Below, one piece after another: positions 37,749-47,680 of a stretch of 64,000 nucleotides of DNA. The position numbers were made by a program, and so were the translations under genes. The DNA comes from Akkermansia muciniphila. Its GTDB lineage: Bacteria; Verrucomicrobiota; Verrucomicrobiia; Verrucomicrobiales; V1-33. Position 1 is the stretch's first letter; each line of letters starts with the position of its first letter. The stretch covers positions 1 to 64,000 of the forward strand of contig CALQSQ010000007.1 of the NCBI GenBank assembly GCA_943333275.1, in the 5' to 3' direction. The notes under the pieces are model-generated. The model was given only the letters and a program-made list of their open reading frames with translations. It did not search any database and was not told where the DNA came from.

Positions 37749-38678
37749 ATGCAAAAAAAATCTCTTGGCAAAGGCTTGGGCGCTTTAATCAGCGGGGCGG
37801 CGCGACGTTTTGATGCGCCCGGCGGCAATCCGGCAGCGACATCGCTAACCCAGCCGGGAGGAGCGAATGGGAACGTGGTGGAAATGGTGCCGGTCACACA
37901 GATCGTCTCCAGCCCGATGCAACCGCGCAAGGCGTTTCGCGACGAGCATCTGGATGAATTGATGGAATCCATCCGCGAGCACGGATTGATCCAGCCGCTG
38001 GTGGTCCGCAGGGTGAATGGCAATCTGGAACTCATCGCCGGCGAGCGCCGCTTTCGCGCCTCGCAAAAGCTGGGACTCACCGAGGTTCCCGTCCTGGTGC
38101 GCGAGGCCACCGACCGTGATGTCCTGGAAATGGCGCTGGTGGAAAACCTGCAGCGCGAGGACCTGAACCCCATTGAAGAATCCGAGGCCTACTGCCGTCT
38201 GGCTCAGGAGTTTAACATGAAGCAGGAGGAGATCGCGCAGCGGGTGGGGAAAAACCGCGCCACAGTCGCCAACTCCATGCGTCTCATGGACCTGACTCCC
38301 GAGGCAAAAAGCCTGCTCGCGCAGGGTCGCATCACGACCGGCCATGCCAAGGCCATCCTCAGCCTGAAAAGCCCGGAATTACAAAATTTGGTGGCCGATA
38401 TGGTCGTGCGGCAGGGTCTGACCGTCCGCCAGACTGAGAAACAGGTGCAGCATGAACTGGATGGCAGCAAATCAACCACCACCCGTCCAAGTCCGGCGGC
38501 GGCGGCCAGGAAAAGCATCGATCCCCATCTGGCGAAAATCCAAAACCGCCTGCGCGACCGCCTGGCCACCCAGGTCCAGCTTCATCATGGCAAGGACAAG
38601 GGCAAAATTGAGATTGAATATTACGGCGACGATGACCTGGAGCGGTTGCTGGAAGTGCTGGGCGTGAAGATCGATTAA
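37749..38678 (+). CDS. parB: Chromosome-partitioning protein ParB
   Basis: ParB (309 aa) binds parS near the origin and, as a CTP-dependent clamp, loads condensin and works with ParA. The start at 37749 gives the typical MQKKSLGKGLGALISG. The ParB/Spo0J domain includes VPVTQIVSSPMQPRKAF, LIQPLVVRR, LELIAGERRFRASQKLGL and ALVENLQREDLNPIEESEAY. The HTH follows (EEIAQRVGKNRATVANSMRLM). The C-terminal dimerisation part is GKIEIEYYGDDDLERLLEVL. parA is not adjacent and no parS (TGTTTCACGTGAAACA-like) site was seen in the window. Confidence 0.95.
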   Translation: MQKKSLGKGLGALISGAARRFDAPGGNPAATSLTQPGGANGNVVEMVPVTQIVSSPMQPRKAFRDEHLDELMESIREHGLIQPLVVRRVNGNLELIAGERRFRASQKLGLTEVPVLVREATDRDVLEMALVENLQREDLNPIEESEAYCRLAQEFNMKQEEIAQRVGKNRATVANSMRLMDLTPEAKSLLAQGRITTGHAKAILSLKSPELQNLVADMVVRQGLTVRQTEKQVQHELDGSKSTTTRPSPAAAARKSIDPHLAKIQNRLRDRLATQVQLHHGKDKGKIEIEYYGDDDLERLLEVLGVKID

Positions 38679-38732
38679 CTTCCCCGCCTGACATCCATTG
38701 CCAAATGTGCGGGGATGGTTCATGGATGGGCC

Positions 38733-39737
38733 ATGTGGACCTCCCTCCGATTTCTCCTTCCCGGCTTTGTCATTGCCGTCACCCTCCTGACAACTGCCTG
38801 CGATTCCAAGCAGCAGCAGGCCGCAGCCCTGGCGCGCAACCTGTATCATTTCGATGCTTCCAAAGCCCTGCACAAGGATTTCGATGCAGCAGCGGCTCTC
38901 GAACACCTCAAGGCTCAGGTGGCGTTTGGTCCCCGCCCGGCGGGAAGCGAAGCACTGGGGAAATGCCGGGCCTACCTCACCGGGCAGTTGCAAAGTTTCG
39001 GCTGGGAAGTGCAGCCTCAGGCGTTCAAGGAATACACCTCCAAGGGTGAAATTGAATTTATCAATCTCCGCGCGCGGCTCCCCATGCAGTCGGAAGCCAG
39101 CAAGACCTGGGAGCGTCCCTATGCCATGCTCATTGGATCGCATTACGATACCAAGCTCTTTGGCGCGTTCAACTTCGTGGGAGCCAACGACGGGGCTTCG
39201 AGCACGGCGGTGCTGTTGGAAATGGCGCGTCTGCTGGGAAAACGCCCCGATGCCGCACAGTTCGTGGAACTGGTCTGCTTCGACGGTGAGGAGGCGCTCA
39301 TTGATTACACTCCGGATGCCTCCGGGATGCCCAAGGACGGTCTCTACGGCAGCCGCCATTATGCAAAACTCATGCGCAGTTGGCCAAAGGTCCAGCAACC
39401 CCTCAGCATGTTCCTGCTGGACATGGTGGGTGACAAGGATCTGCTGGTGAAGATTCCCAGCAACTCCACACCGATCCTATCCCAGCTGATCCTGGCCTCG
39501 GCAGCTGAGTTGGACCTTGGTAAATATTTTGCAGAAGGATCCGGGGGCATCACGGATGATCATGTGCCCTTCCTTTATTCCGGGATTCCTTCCGTGGATA
39601 TTATCGATCTCAATTACACGGCCTGGCACACTTCATCCGACACACTGGACCAAGTCAGCGCAGAAAGTCTCGGTATCGTGGGACGCACCACCCTGCTGGC
39701 TCTGGAAAAATATCTCTCCACGTCGACCATGCCGTGA
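38733..39737 (+). CDS. Glutaminyl-peptide cyclotransferase-like M28-family lipoprotein
   Basis: About 334 aa from the ATG at 38733, which has GGATGGG upstream; the ATG at 38715 is an alternative. The N-terminus has a lipoprotein signal with lipobox LTTAC. The body resembles animal-type glutaminyl cyclase: GSHYDTK, FVGANDGASSTAVLLEMAR, VELVCFDGEEA, LYGSRHYAKLM, DDHVPFLYSGIPSVDIIDL and WHTSSDTLD. Zinc ligands appear intact. It would convert N-terminal Gln to pyroglutamate on exported proteins, or act as an aminopeptidase; the LYGSRH and FDGEEA signatures favour the cyclase. It is anchored in an envelope membrane. Confidence 0.85.
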   Translation: MWTSLRFLLPGFVIAVTLLTTACDSKQQQAAALARNLYHFDASKALHKDFDAAAALEHLKAQVAFGPRPAGSEALGKCRAYLTGQLQSFGWEVQPQAFKEYTSKGEIEFINLRARLPMQSEASKTWERPYAMLIGSHYDTKLFGAFNFVGANDGASSTAVLLEMARLLGKRPDAAQFVELVCFDGEEALIDYTPDASGMPKDGLYGSRHYAKLMRSWPKVQQPLSMFLLDMVGDKDLLVKIPSNSTPILSQLILASAAELDLGKYFAEGSGGITDDHVPFLYSGIPSVDIIDLNYTAWHTSSDTLDQVSAESLGIVGRTTLLALEKYLSTSTMP

Positions 39738-39828
39738 CCCGTGAGGCGATCGGGTGCCCGAAATGTTTTCAGCCGGGAAATGGTAAGATCCCGGGTTGTC
39801 CGGCGGACAATTTCATGCTTCATGGGGC

Positions 39829-41724
39829 ATGAAATTGTTCCGGAAATATCCAGGCCTCCTTTGCTGGCTGATGGCAGGTCTGTTCACTGCGGCATTGCTG
39901 GTGTCGTGGAAATGGGGATTTCACCCCTGGAACGAATCCATCCGCAGCCGGGCCTCACTGGAGGAATTCCGGCATGATGATTTCCTGGCCCGTTATTTGT
40001 GGTGGGCCGGAGTGCTCAATGTTGGGGTTTGGATTTTTCTCGGCGCCACAACACGGCTCTGGTGTTCAAGCGGTGGAATGGGACAGGCCGATGAACCTGT
40101 GCCTCGTCCAAAATATTGGCGCATGTCCGTCCTCGCCGCCATGGGGATCGCGGGATACATCGCGGCACCACGGCTCATGCAGAGTCTCTGGGATGACGAA
40201 CAACACTCGGCTCTCGATTTCGTGCATGGCCAATGGATGCGGGAGATCGATGACCAGGGGGAGGTTCAACAGTATTTCGGCAAGCAAAGCTGGTGGCAAA
40301 CGACGATGGCTTACAGCGATCCCAATAATCATCCGCTGTTTTCCATCGCAGCCCGGGCCAGTCTGGGCCTCTGGCGTTGGTTGAACGACAAAGCACCTGA
40401 GGATTTTCATGAGGTTGCCTTTCGCTTTCCAGCCTTCCTGCTTGGATTGCTGGCTTTGCCTGCGTGGGGTTGGGTTGCAAGAGTTTTGGGGATGAAGCGC
40501 GGAGCGATCGCTTTGATGATGCTGCTGGCGGTGCATCCATGGTTTATTCGCTACATCAGCGAAGGGCGGGGTTATGCTTTCATGCTTTTCGGTTTGCCGC
40601 TCTGTCTGGGATACGCCTGTCTGGCCGTCCGGACAGGCAGACCTCGCGGGTGGCTGCGGTTCAGCCTGTGGCAAATTTTCCTGCTGCTCTCCTGGCCTGG
40701 CACGGGCCTGCCCCTGGTCGTCATGAATCTCGCTTTGCTGGTGACAATTCTGAGCAGATCCGATTCCAGGCGCCGCAATCAATTTTTCGCCTGGGGTGCG
40801 GCGAACCTCATTGCATTGGCGCTTTTTCTGCAATGGTTTCTACCGGGGATCGTTCAGAGTCTGGTGTCGAATTTTGAATACCCCAAGGGCGATATGGATG
40901 CGCGGTATCCGATAAATTTTCTTTCCCACCTGGCCTTTGGAACCGTCTGGAGTGCGAACCCCAAGGATCCGCCGGATCTTGCCCGCTTTCTTCCAGTAGG
41001 GTCGCAGTCTCCGTCCATGGTTGCCCTCAGCTTGTTGTTGGCAGCCGGTTTCATTTTCCTGATGTGCCTCGGCTGGAAGGGCCTTAAGTCGGAGCCGTTT
41101 ATTCGCAAGGGCCTGATCGGAGCCGTTTTGCTCCCGGTGCTTGTGATGGGGATTGGACTGTGGGGGGCATCCCGGGGCAGGGTTCCCTTCATCTTTGATT
41201 GGTATTTTCTCTGGCTGATGCCGATGTTGTTTCTGCTGATTGCAAAAGGATTGGAAACCCCGGGCTTGAATGGCTGGCTGGTGCTCACCTTTTGTGTGCT
41301 CTGCGCACGCCATGCCACGCCGTTTTTACAGAGACTGCGGATCTATCCAGTGGAGCCCTTGCGCGAATCCGTGTTGGCCATGCGGACGAATCGCCAGCAG
41401 GGTGTGGCTGACAGCGAGTCGTTACTTACGGCTCACATCAATCAAATGGCCACTCTCTACGATCGCTACGCCTATGAAGTCACGGACGTGCAAACTTCCG
41501 ATCCCGCGGATCCCGGACTGGCTGATCTGATGCAATGGGCCAGGACAGAGGGGAAGGCGCTGCTGGTCAATGTGGGGTATCCACGTGCTGCCAGAATCAA
41601 TTTTCCGGAGATCATGAAAGTGATTGATGATTCCGGCCGCTTCGAGTCCATAGTCGTGCTGCCCGGCCAGGAACTGGGACTCAGCCATGAAATATTTCGT
41701 TTTAATCCACCTGCCACCCACTAA
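39829..41724 (+). CDS. Polytopic membrane glycosyltransferase, GT39/ArnT-like
   Basis: The 631-aa protein starts at MKLFRKYPGLLCW (39829). It has around ten to twelve hydrophobic helices and the acidic first-loop motif LMQSLWDDEQHSALDF, where GT-C transferases keep catalytic Asp/Glu. LFSIAARASLGLWRWL and a Phe/Trp-rich core follow, with a soluble C-terminal domain (TSDPADPGLADLMQWARTEGKALLVNVGYP). GT-C enzymes move a sugar from a polyprenyl phosphate to lipid or protein outside the membrane; no acceptor can be named. The next gene starts two bases after its stop. Confidence 0.8.
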   Translation: MKLFRKYPGLLCWLMAGLFTAALLVSWKWGFHPWNESIRSRASLEEFRHDDFLARYLWWAGVLNVGVWIFLGATTRLWCSSGGMGQADEPVPRPKYWRMSVLAAMGIAGYIAAPRLMQSLWDDEQHSALDFVHGQWMREIDDQGEVQQYFGKQSWWQTTMAYSDPNNHPLFSIAARASLGLWRWLNDKAPEDFHEVAFRFPAFLLGLLALPAWGWVARVLGMKRGAIALMMLLAVHPWFIRYISEGRGYAFMLFGLPLCLGYACLAVRTGRPRGWLRFSLWQIFLLLSWPGTGLPLVVMNLALLVTILSRSDSRRRNQFFAWGAANLIALALFLQWFLPGIVQSLVSNFEYPKGDMDARYPINFLSHLAFGTVWSANPKDPPDLARFLPVGSQSPSMVALSLLLAAGFIFLMCLGWKGLKSEPFIRKGLIGAVLLPVLVMGIGLWGASRGRVPFIFDWYFLWLMPMLFLLIAKGLETPGLNGWLVLTFCVLCARHATPFLQRLRIYPVEPLRESVLAMRTNRQQGVADSESLLTAHINQMATLYDRYAYEVTDVQTSDPADPGLADLMQWARTEGKALLVNVGYPRAARINFPEIMKVIDDSGRFESIVVLPGQELGLSHEIFRFNPPATH

Positions 41725-41725
41725 C

Positions 41726-43678
41726 ATGATGACCCAACGTCTGCTTCCCGTTCTTCTTATTCTACCCATACTTGCCTTTGCGGACGGTGCCGCAGACAAC
41801 AAACCCGAGTCCGTGCGACGCATCCCACCCGCCGGAGTGCCAGTGCCGGATGATATCCGAGCCGCTCTCACCAAGGAAACGCAGCGACTGGGTGAGGCCA
41901 TCGGGCAGGCGAATCTCCAGGGAAGTCTGAAGGCGGATGTGATCATTTTTCACAAGGCGGTGGACTGGGCGCTGCGCTTTGATGAATTCTTCAATGCCAG
42001 TCAATTTGCGGTCGCTGATGAATTGTTGAAGGAGGGTTTCGCCCGGCTTGAATCAGCGAAGGCCGGCAAGTCACCCTGGCGCGAAGCCAGGGGATTGGTG
42101 GTTCAGGGGTATTGGTCAAAAATTGATGGTTCCGTTCAGCCCTACGGCCTGGTGATTCCTGAGGCCGGACGTTCGGCTGGGGCGCTGCACGTCTGGTTTC
42201 ATGGACGCGGCGAGGTTTTATCCGAGCTGGATTTCCTGGCGCAAAGACTTCACAGCAAGGGAGAGTTCGCACCGGATGATGCCACGGTCCTGCACACTTA
42301 CGGGCGCTATTGCAACGGGCAGCGCTTTGCGGGCGAAACGGACTTCTGGGAGGCACTGGCGGATTGTCAGAAGGAAATGGGCTCCACGCCAAACCGGGCA
42401 CTCGTGGTGCGCGGCTTCTCCCTGGGTGGGGCCGCCTGCTGGCATATCGGCACGCATCACGCCTCCAAGTGGGCGATCGTAAATCCCGGTGCGGGATTTT
42501 CGGAAACCGAACAATTTCTCAATTTCTTCCAGGGCGAAACCCTGCAACCCCATTGGTTCGAAAGGAAGCTATGGAATCTCTACGATTCCACCACCTACGC
42601 CGCAAACCTCTCCAACACCCGCACGCTGGCCTACAGCGGGGAGACGGATCGTCAGAAGCAGGCCGCCGATGTCATGCAGGCCGCCATGCAGAAAGAGCAG
42701 GTGCCGCTCACCTACCTCATTGGACCCAAGACGGCACATTCGTACGAACCGGCCGCCAAGGCTGAAATTGGCCGCCTCATCAGCGAATGGCAGAAGCAAC
42801 CAAAACCAGCCGAGCCGGAATCGTTGAAATTTGTGACCTACACGTTGAAATATGATTCCGCCGACTGGGTGCGGGTGCTTGGTCTTGAGCAGCATTGGGA
42901 GGAGGCTCGGGTGGAGACCACGCGGCAGGCGGATGGCAGCTATGTCGTGACAACAAAAAACATCACCGAACTGCAACTCACCATGCCTTTTGCGAAAAAT
43001 GGCATCACGCTTGATGGTCAAAAGCTGCCGGATGCCACCACTGCAGTGATTAAGAAGAACGGGCAGTGGGCTCCCTCGTCCAACCTCCAGCAAATTCTGC
43101 GCAAAAAGAAGCATGACCTCCAGGGACCGATTGACGACGCCTTCATGGAAGCATTCCTGTTCGTGCGTCCGACTGGCAAATTTGCCAGCGACAAAGTTGC
43201 CGCCTGGACCAAGTCCGAAATGGAACGCGCCGAATCCCAATGGAGAAGGCAATTCCGCGGCGTGGCGCCCATCAAGGACGATTCCGCCGTCACGGAGGAT
43301 GATATGAAATCCAAAAATCTCATCCTCTGGGGGGATCCCTCCAGCAACAGTCTGATTGCCAGATTTCTTCCCGATCTCCCTCTCCAATGGACCGCACAGG
43401 ACCTCAAACTCGGTGCCACGAACGTTTCCTCGTCCAACCATGTGCCCATTCTCATCTACCCGACACCCAATCATGAGAACAAATATGTCGTGCTCAACAG
43501 CGGCTTCACCTTCCGCGAATACGACCAGCTGAACAACGCCCGCCAGACTCCAAAACTCCCTGACTGGGCCATCATCGATCTGGACACGCCGCCGACAACG
43601 CGTGAGCCCGGCAAGATTGTGGTGGCGGATTTCTTTGATGAATTCTGGAAGGTCAAACCGGTGGTGACCCCGCCGTGA
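41726..43678 (+). CDS. Exported alpha/beta-hydrolase-fold protein (prolyl-oligopeptidase-like)
   Basis: About 650 aa from the ATG at 41726, two bases after the previous stop, so it is coupled to the membrane glycosyltransferase. A signal peptide is present (MMTQRLLPVLLILPILAFADG). The hydrolase core has GALHVWFHGRGE (oxyanion region), the nucleophile elbow VVRGFSLGGAACWHIG and a likely catalytic His in TAHSYEP. The C-terminal half is beta-rich and of unknown function (KNGQWAPSSNLQQILRKKKHDLQGPIDDAF). Proteins of this type are frequent in planctomycetes and verrucomicrobia and may be esterases or peptidases. The substrate is unknown. Confidence 0.8.
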   Translation: MMTQRLLPVLLILPILAFADGAADNKPESVRRIPPAGVPVPDDIRAALTKETQRLGEAIGQANLQGSLKADVIIFHKAVDWALRFDEFFNASQFAVADELLKEGFARLESAKAGKSPWREARGLVVQGYWSKIDGSVQPYGLVIPEAGRSAGALHVWFHGRGEVLSELDFLAQRLHSKGEFAPDDATVLHTYGRYCNGQRFAGETDFWEALADCQKEMGSTPNRALVVRGFSLGGAACWHIGTHHASKWAIVNPGAGFSETEQFLNFFQGETLQPHWFERKLWNLYDSTTYAANLSNTRTLAYSGETDRQKQAADVMQAAMQKEQVPLTYLIGPKTAHSYEPAAKAEIGRLISEWQKQPKPAEPESLKFVTYTLKYDSADWVRVLGLEQHWEEARVETTRQADGSYVVTTKNITELQLTMPFAKNGITLDGQKLPDATTAVIKKNGQWAPSSNLQQILRKKKHDLQGPIDDAFMEAFLFVRPTGKFASDKVAAWTKSEMERAESQWRRQFRGVAPIKDDSAVTEDDMKSKNLILWGDPSSNSLIARFLPDLPLQWTAQDLKLGATNVSSSNHVPILIYPTPNHENKYVVLNSGFTFREYDQLNNARQTPKLPDWAIIDLDTPPTTREPGKIVVADFFDEFWKVKPVVTPP

Positions 43679-43753
43679 GGCCCGACCGGTCAGTGAACTT
43701 TCTGTTCCCCTGAGGCTGGAACTGTGAGATAATGGGGTGTTCCACCCTCCCCC

Positions 43754-46702
43754 ATGTTGCGTTTCCTTTGCCTCTTCCTCATCCTCGGTGTCGTCACGTC
43801 CCGGGCGGTTATCGTCATCAGCGGAGTCGCTGACAAGACCAAATACAATACCAGCGCCACCTTCACCGTGACAGCCGATCCTGGAGCGGCCACTACCACG
43901 GCAACGCTGGATGGCCTGCCGGTAACCGTGGGTTCTGCTGTCGTGGTGAACGGCCCGTTTTACCATGAATTGAAAGCAGAGAGCCGCACTGCGGCCAACG
44001 TGCTGGTGGATTCAAAAACCATCCGGTTTATCGTCACTGCCGCCGGACGTAACGGAACCGAGGACGGCATCCCTCCGTTCACACCCTTCAAGACCGTCAA
44101 CGATGCACCATCAGCCTTTGCAGGAAAAACGCTGAAAGTCATCACTCCGGCAGTCTGGCCCGCCGGATTGCCTGTTCCCATGGTCACCCTCCTGCGTGGC
44201 GCGGGTAACGAAACCGTAAGGCTCAATGGCCTGGTAAGTTTCGCGGGATTTCCCGGCACTTCGGTGCAGATGCGCCGCGGTTGGGGATCGGGCGTGGCCC
44301 CGGCCAGAACCGTCGCGGGCACGGTGAACATCAACGCCCGGGTCGCGAGTCTCAGCCACAATCCCTCCATCACCATTGTCGATGCCCCGGCCTTCACAAA
44401 TGTCAGCGGCACCATTGCCGCCAACACCAACTGGCCGGCCAACTCGCGCATCGCCGTCACCGGCACGCTCACCATCAACGCCGGGGTGACGCTGACCGTG
44501 GGGGCGGGAACGATTGTAAAAATTTATACCGGCACTTCCACGAATGGTACTGCGGCTGAAATCGTCGTCAATGGCACCCTGCAAATCAACGGCGTGGATG
44601 GTAATCCCGTCGTGTTCACTCCGGATGTTGCCGGTGCCTACTGGGGTGGCATCGAGATGCCCGCAGCCACATCCGCCGTCAATGCAGCGCATACGATCTT
44701 TACGGGTTCCGGCGAGGATGAGACCTGGTTCGACACTCACTCCGGCTACTCAACCCACAAGCCGCAGCAGGCCCTGTTCCTGATTTCAGGAAGCGGATCC
44801 GGCACCGCTGTCGGAGCGCAGTTGCATCTTCAGGACTGCTATTGTTTCAATCTGGCCGGTCAGGAAATGAATTCGAAGACCAATACTTGGATCGACCTTC
44901 AGCGCTCGCTCATGCAGCGCGCCGTCACTTGTGGCGAGCTGAATGGCAGCAAAGTCACGATCGACCGTTCGGCGCTCATTGAATTTCCCGCCGAGGATGC
45001 CGCGTTTGTCGATGCGGACAACGACGGCATCTATCTCACGAACGGGGACCTTTCCATCACCAACAGTGTGATCGGATTCACCAAGGACGATGGCGTGGAT
45101 TCCGGTGGTGGTGGCGGCGACAACCCCTACACAGCAGCTACCGATGTGACTCCCTTCTACTCCACCGGCAATTGGTATGAGGGAACCTATCACGAGGGAA
45201 ATTCTCTCTCAGGCACCCGAAACGTTTTTTTCACCAACTGTGTTTTTCACAACTGCGGGCAGGGAGTGGAGGACGGTTACAGCAACTCAGGAACCAGCGA
45301 TGGTCCAAATGCCACGGTGGATGGCTGTCTTTTCTCCGGAAACATGGTGGGCGTCCGCTGGGGCGACAACTACGGCTCGGGTTATTCCTACAACGGTTCG
45401 ATGGAGGTGAAAAATTCACTCATTCTGCACAGTCTTTACAAGGATGCCTTCAGCGGCCAGTGGCACCCCACGGCCGCCAACGCGTGGATCTACCAGACGA
45501 CAGCCACCAACAGTTTCGGGCGCCCTTATTTCAACGTCCACGACAACCACCTCTCGCAGCCCGATGCGTTGCACCACCCCACGAATACCACGTGGAATGG
45601 CGCATCCCATGCGGCGCTGCTCGCCCCGTTCATGCCGGTTCCCGGATCCAAGGTTGGCGTTGCGATCAGCAGTTATGCCCCAGCCCAGGACTCTCCAGAT
45701 TCCTATCCCGGCGTCTTCACTGTCCGACTGAGTTCCTTCAGTTCGCTGCCGGTTTCCGTGGGCTACTCCGTCATAGGGAAAGTTGATCCCTTGGCCGCCA
45801 CAGAAACCGTCCTCGGGTCCGGCACTGTCAATTTTCTACCTGGAGAAACCACCAAATCCATTACTCCAGCCGTCGCGTCTCCCGGAAACTACGCCATCAT
45901 TCATGTGAGTCTTAACAATCCTGTGAATGCGGAGATCACGGGGGAGGCATGGTATATTAAATCGCCATCCACGCCCAACCCAACGCTCATCGCGCGGGGT
46001 AGTACCGGCTGGCGTTACCGGGAGACCCGCAGTGAACCACCCGCGGACTGGAGGACGCTGGCGTTCGATGATTCCAGCGTTGCCGCCACCGAATGGCTTC
46101 CCTGCACCTTGCCAGCTGGATTTGGGTCGGTTACTCCCACCACCACGGTCGCTTCAGGCCCCGGGACCGATCGCACCACCGCCTTTTATTTCCGCAAAAA
46201 ATTTACCGTTTCCGATCCCAGTCAAATCACCGCCCTCACCTTCACTGTGCGGCGGGATGACGCTGTGGTCGTTTATCTGAACAACGACAGTTCACCCACA
46301 CTCGTCTCTGCGGACGGCACCTTCAACCCACCCTACACCTACGGCGCGACGAACATCGCCACCGGAAACGTCCCCAATTCCACCAACACGGGGAATTACC
46401 TCACCTATAGCCTGCCTCCAGTCAAACTCGTGGCCGGACAGAACATTATTTCCATTCAACTTCATCAAACCTCCCTGACATCCGGGGACATTGTTCTCGA
46501 CTGTGATCTCTCCGCCACTTTCAAAGTTCCTTTTGATCTCTCCCTTGGAAAAATTGGGGATCAAAACATCCTTTACTGGTTCGACCCCGGCGCGTTCCTT
46601 GAATCCTCTACGGATCTCAATTCCTGGGATCCGCTCCCAGGCTCCAGTCCCTTTCCCATGGTGATGGACCTTTCGCGGGAGTTCTTCCGCCTCACCAGGT
46701 GA
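43754..46702 (+). CDS. Large secreted right-handed beta-helix protein
   Basis: This 982-aa protein has a signal peptide (MLRFLCLFLILGVVTSRA). An Ig-like N-terminus precedes a right-handed beta-helix, seen as repeated short strands (GTLTINAGVTLTVGAGTIVKIY, GDLSITNSVIGF, NVFFTNCVFHNC, ATVDGCLFSGNMVGVRWG). A Calx-beta-like stretch (GVFTVRLSSFSSLPVSVGYSVIG) and a carbohydrate-binding-like beta-sandwich (FYFRKKFTVSDPSQITALTFTVRRDDAVVVYLNN) follow. The tail is LESSTDLNSWDPLPG ... EFFRLTR. Beta-helix proteins often bind or cleave polysaccharide, but no lyase catalytic set was identified. The TraB-family gene starts 45 bp downstream. Confidence 0.82.
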   Translation: MLRFLCLFLILGVVTSRAVIVISGVADKTKYNTSATFTVTADPGAATTTATLDGLPVTVGSAVVVNGPFYHELKAESRTAANVLVDSKTIRFIVTAAGRNGTEDGIPPFTPFKTVNDAPSAFAGKTLKVITPAVWPAGLPVPMVTLLRGAGNETVRLNGLVSFAGFPGTSVQMRRGWGSGVAPARTVAGTVNINARVASLSHNPSITIVDAPAFTNVSGTIAANTNWPANSRIAVTGTLTINAGVTLTVGAGTIVKIYTGTSTNGTAAEIVVNGTLQINGVDGNPVVFTPDVAGAYWGGIEMPAATSAVNAAHTIFTGSGEDETWFDTHSGYSTHKPQQALFLISGSGSGTAVGAQLHLQDCYCFNLAGQEMNSKTNTWIDLQRSLMQRAVTCGELNGSKVTIDRSALIEFPAEDAAFVDADNDGIYLTNGDLSITNSVIGFTKDDGVDSGGGGGDNPYTAATDVTPFYSTGNWYEGTYHEGNSLSGTRNVFFTNCVFHNCGQGVEDGYSNSGTSDGPNATVDGCLFSGNMVGVRWGDNYGSGYSYNGSMEVKNSLILHSLYKDAFSGQWHPTAANAWIYQTTATNSFGRPYFNVHDNHLSQPDALHHPTNTTWNGASHAALLAPFMPVPGSKVGVAISSYAPAQDSPDSYPGVFTVRLSSFSSLPVSVGYSVIGKVDPLAATETVLGSGTVNFLPGETTKSITPAVASPGNYAIIHVSLNNPVNAEITGEAWYIKSPSTPNPTLIARGSTGWRYRETRSEPPADWRTLAFDDSSVAATEWLPCTLPAGFGSVTPTTTVASGPGTDRTTAFYFRKKFTVSDPSQITALTFTVRRDDAVVVYLNNDSSPTLVSADGTFNPPYTYGATNIATGNVPNSTNTGNYLTYSLPPVKLVAGQNIISIQLHQTSLTSGDIVLDCDLSATFKVPFDLSLGKIGDQNILYWFDPGAFLESSTDLNSWDPLPGSSPFPMVMDLSREFFRLTR

Positions 46703-46747
46703 ACGGTTTCCCTTGTGAAAATGTCTCATCTCATTAATCATCCCCTT

Positions 46748-47647
46748 ATGAAATCCCCACTGCTCCTGCTCCCATTTCTCATCCTTCCCCTTTGCGCCCA
46801 GGAAAACCCCAAGGGCGGCGAGAATCCCCCGACTGCTGAGAAGCCCGCGAAGGAATTGGTGGATTTCATCCGTTACACGGAAAAGGATCAGGGCGCGATG
46901 CTGGAAACTGCCATCCGCACTTATTCCAATCCGGATGGGGTCGTTGTTGATCTGGTTGGCGTGGTCCACATCGCCGATGCCTCCTATTACAAGAAATTGA
47001 ACAATCAGCTCAGCGGATACGATGCCGTGCTCTACGAACTCGTCGGCGACCCCGCGGCCCTCAAGGCACCGCAGAATGCCAAGGATAATCCGCTGCGCGG
47101 CATTCAAAAAATGGCGGGGCAACTCTTGAAACTCTCCTTCCAATTGGATCACATCGACTACTCCAAACCCAATTTCATCCACGCCGATCTAAGCGCCGAG
47201 CGTTTCGCTGAACTGCAGAAGGAGAAGGGGGAATCGCTGATGAGCCTCTTCTCACGCGCCATGAAAATGCAGGACTCCGGCAAGCTGGGCATCGATAAAA
47301 AGGACATGGAGATGGACCTCTCGCAAATCCTTGCCGGGCTCAGCAGTGCAGGTGGCCCGGACTCTCTCAAAATTGTAATGGCCAAAGTTTTCGACAAGGC
47401 GGAGAGCATGGTGGACTCCTTTGAGGGGGATGATGAAAAGAACGGCACCGTCCTCCTTACCGAACGCAACAAGGTCGTCAGCGCCAAGTTGCAGGAATCC
47501 ATCAAGGACGGCAAAAAGCACCTGGCCATTTTCTACGGTGCAGGCCACCTCAGCGGGTTGGATGTGCTCATCAGGGATCTTAAATTCGAAAGCAAGGGAG
47601 AGCAATGGCTTGCCGCCTGGACCATGAAACTCCCGGCCAAAAAATGA
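46748..47647 (+). CDS. TraB/TIKI-family exported protein
   Basis: About 299 aa from the ATG at 46748, which opens a signal peptide (MKSPLLLLPFLILPLCAQ); ATGs at 46715 and 46721 lengthen it without improving it. The family motifs are VGVVHIADASYYKKLNNQL followed by YDAVLYELVG, and the C-terminal FYGAGHLSGLDVLI. The paired G-x-H elements and a Glu are the proposed metal-protease centre in TIKI relatives. The substrate is unknown. It is convergent with the response regulator gene (33 bp between stops) and no terminator is obvious between them. Confidence 0.82.
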   Translation: MKSPLLLLPFLILPLCAQENPKGGENPPTAEKPAKELVDFIRYTEKDQGAMLETAIRTYSNPDGVVVDLVGVVHIADASYYKKLNNQLSGYDAVLYELVGDPAALKAPQNAKDNPLRGIQKMAGQLLKLSFQLDHIDYSKPNFIHADLSAERFAELQKEKGESLMSLFSRAMKMQDSGKLGIDKKDMEMDLSQILAGLSSAGGPDSLKIVMAKVFDKAESMVDSFEGDDEKNGTVLLTERNKVVSAKLQESIKDGKKHLAIFYGAGHLSGLDVLIRDLKFESKGEQWLAAWTMKLPAKK

Positions 47648-47680
47648 TGATTCGTCGTGGTTCCGTGCAAGAACTCTGAG

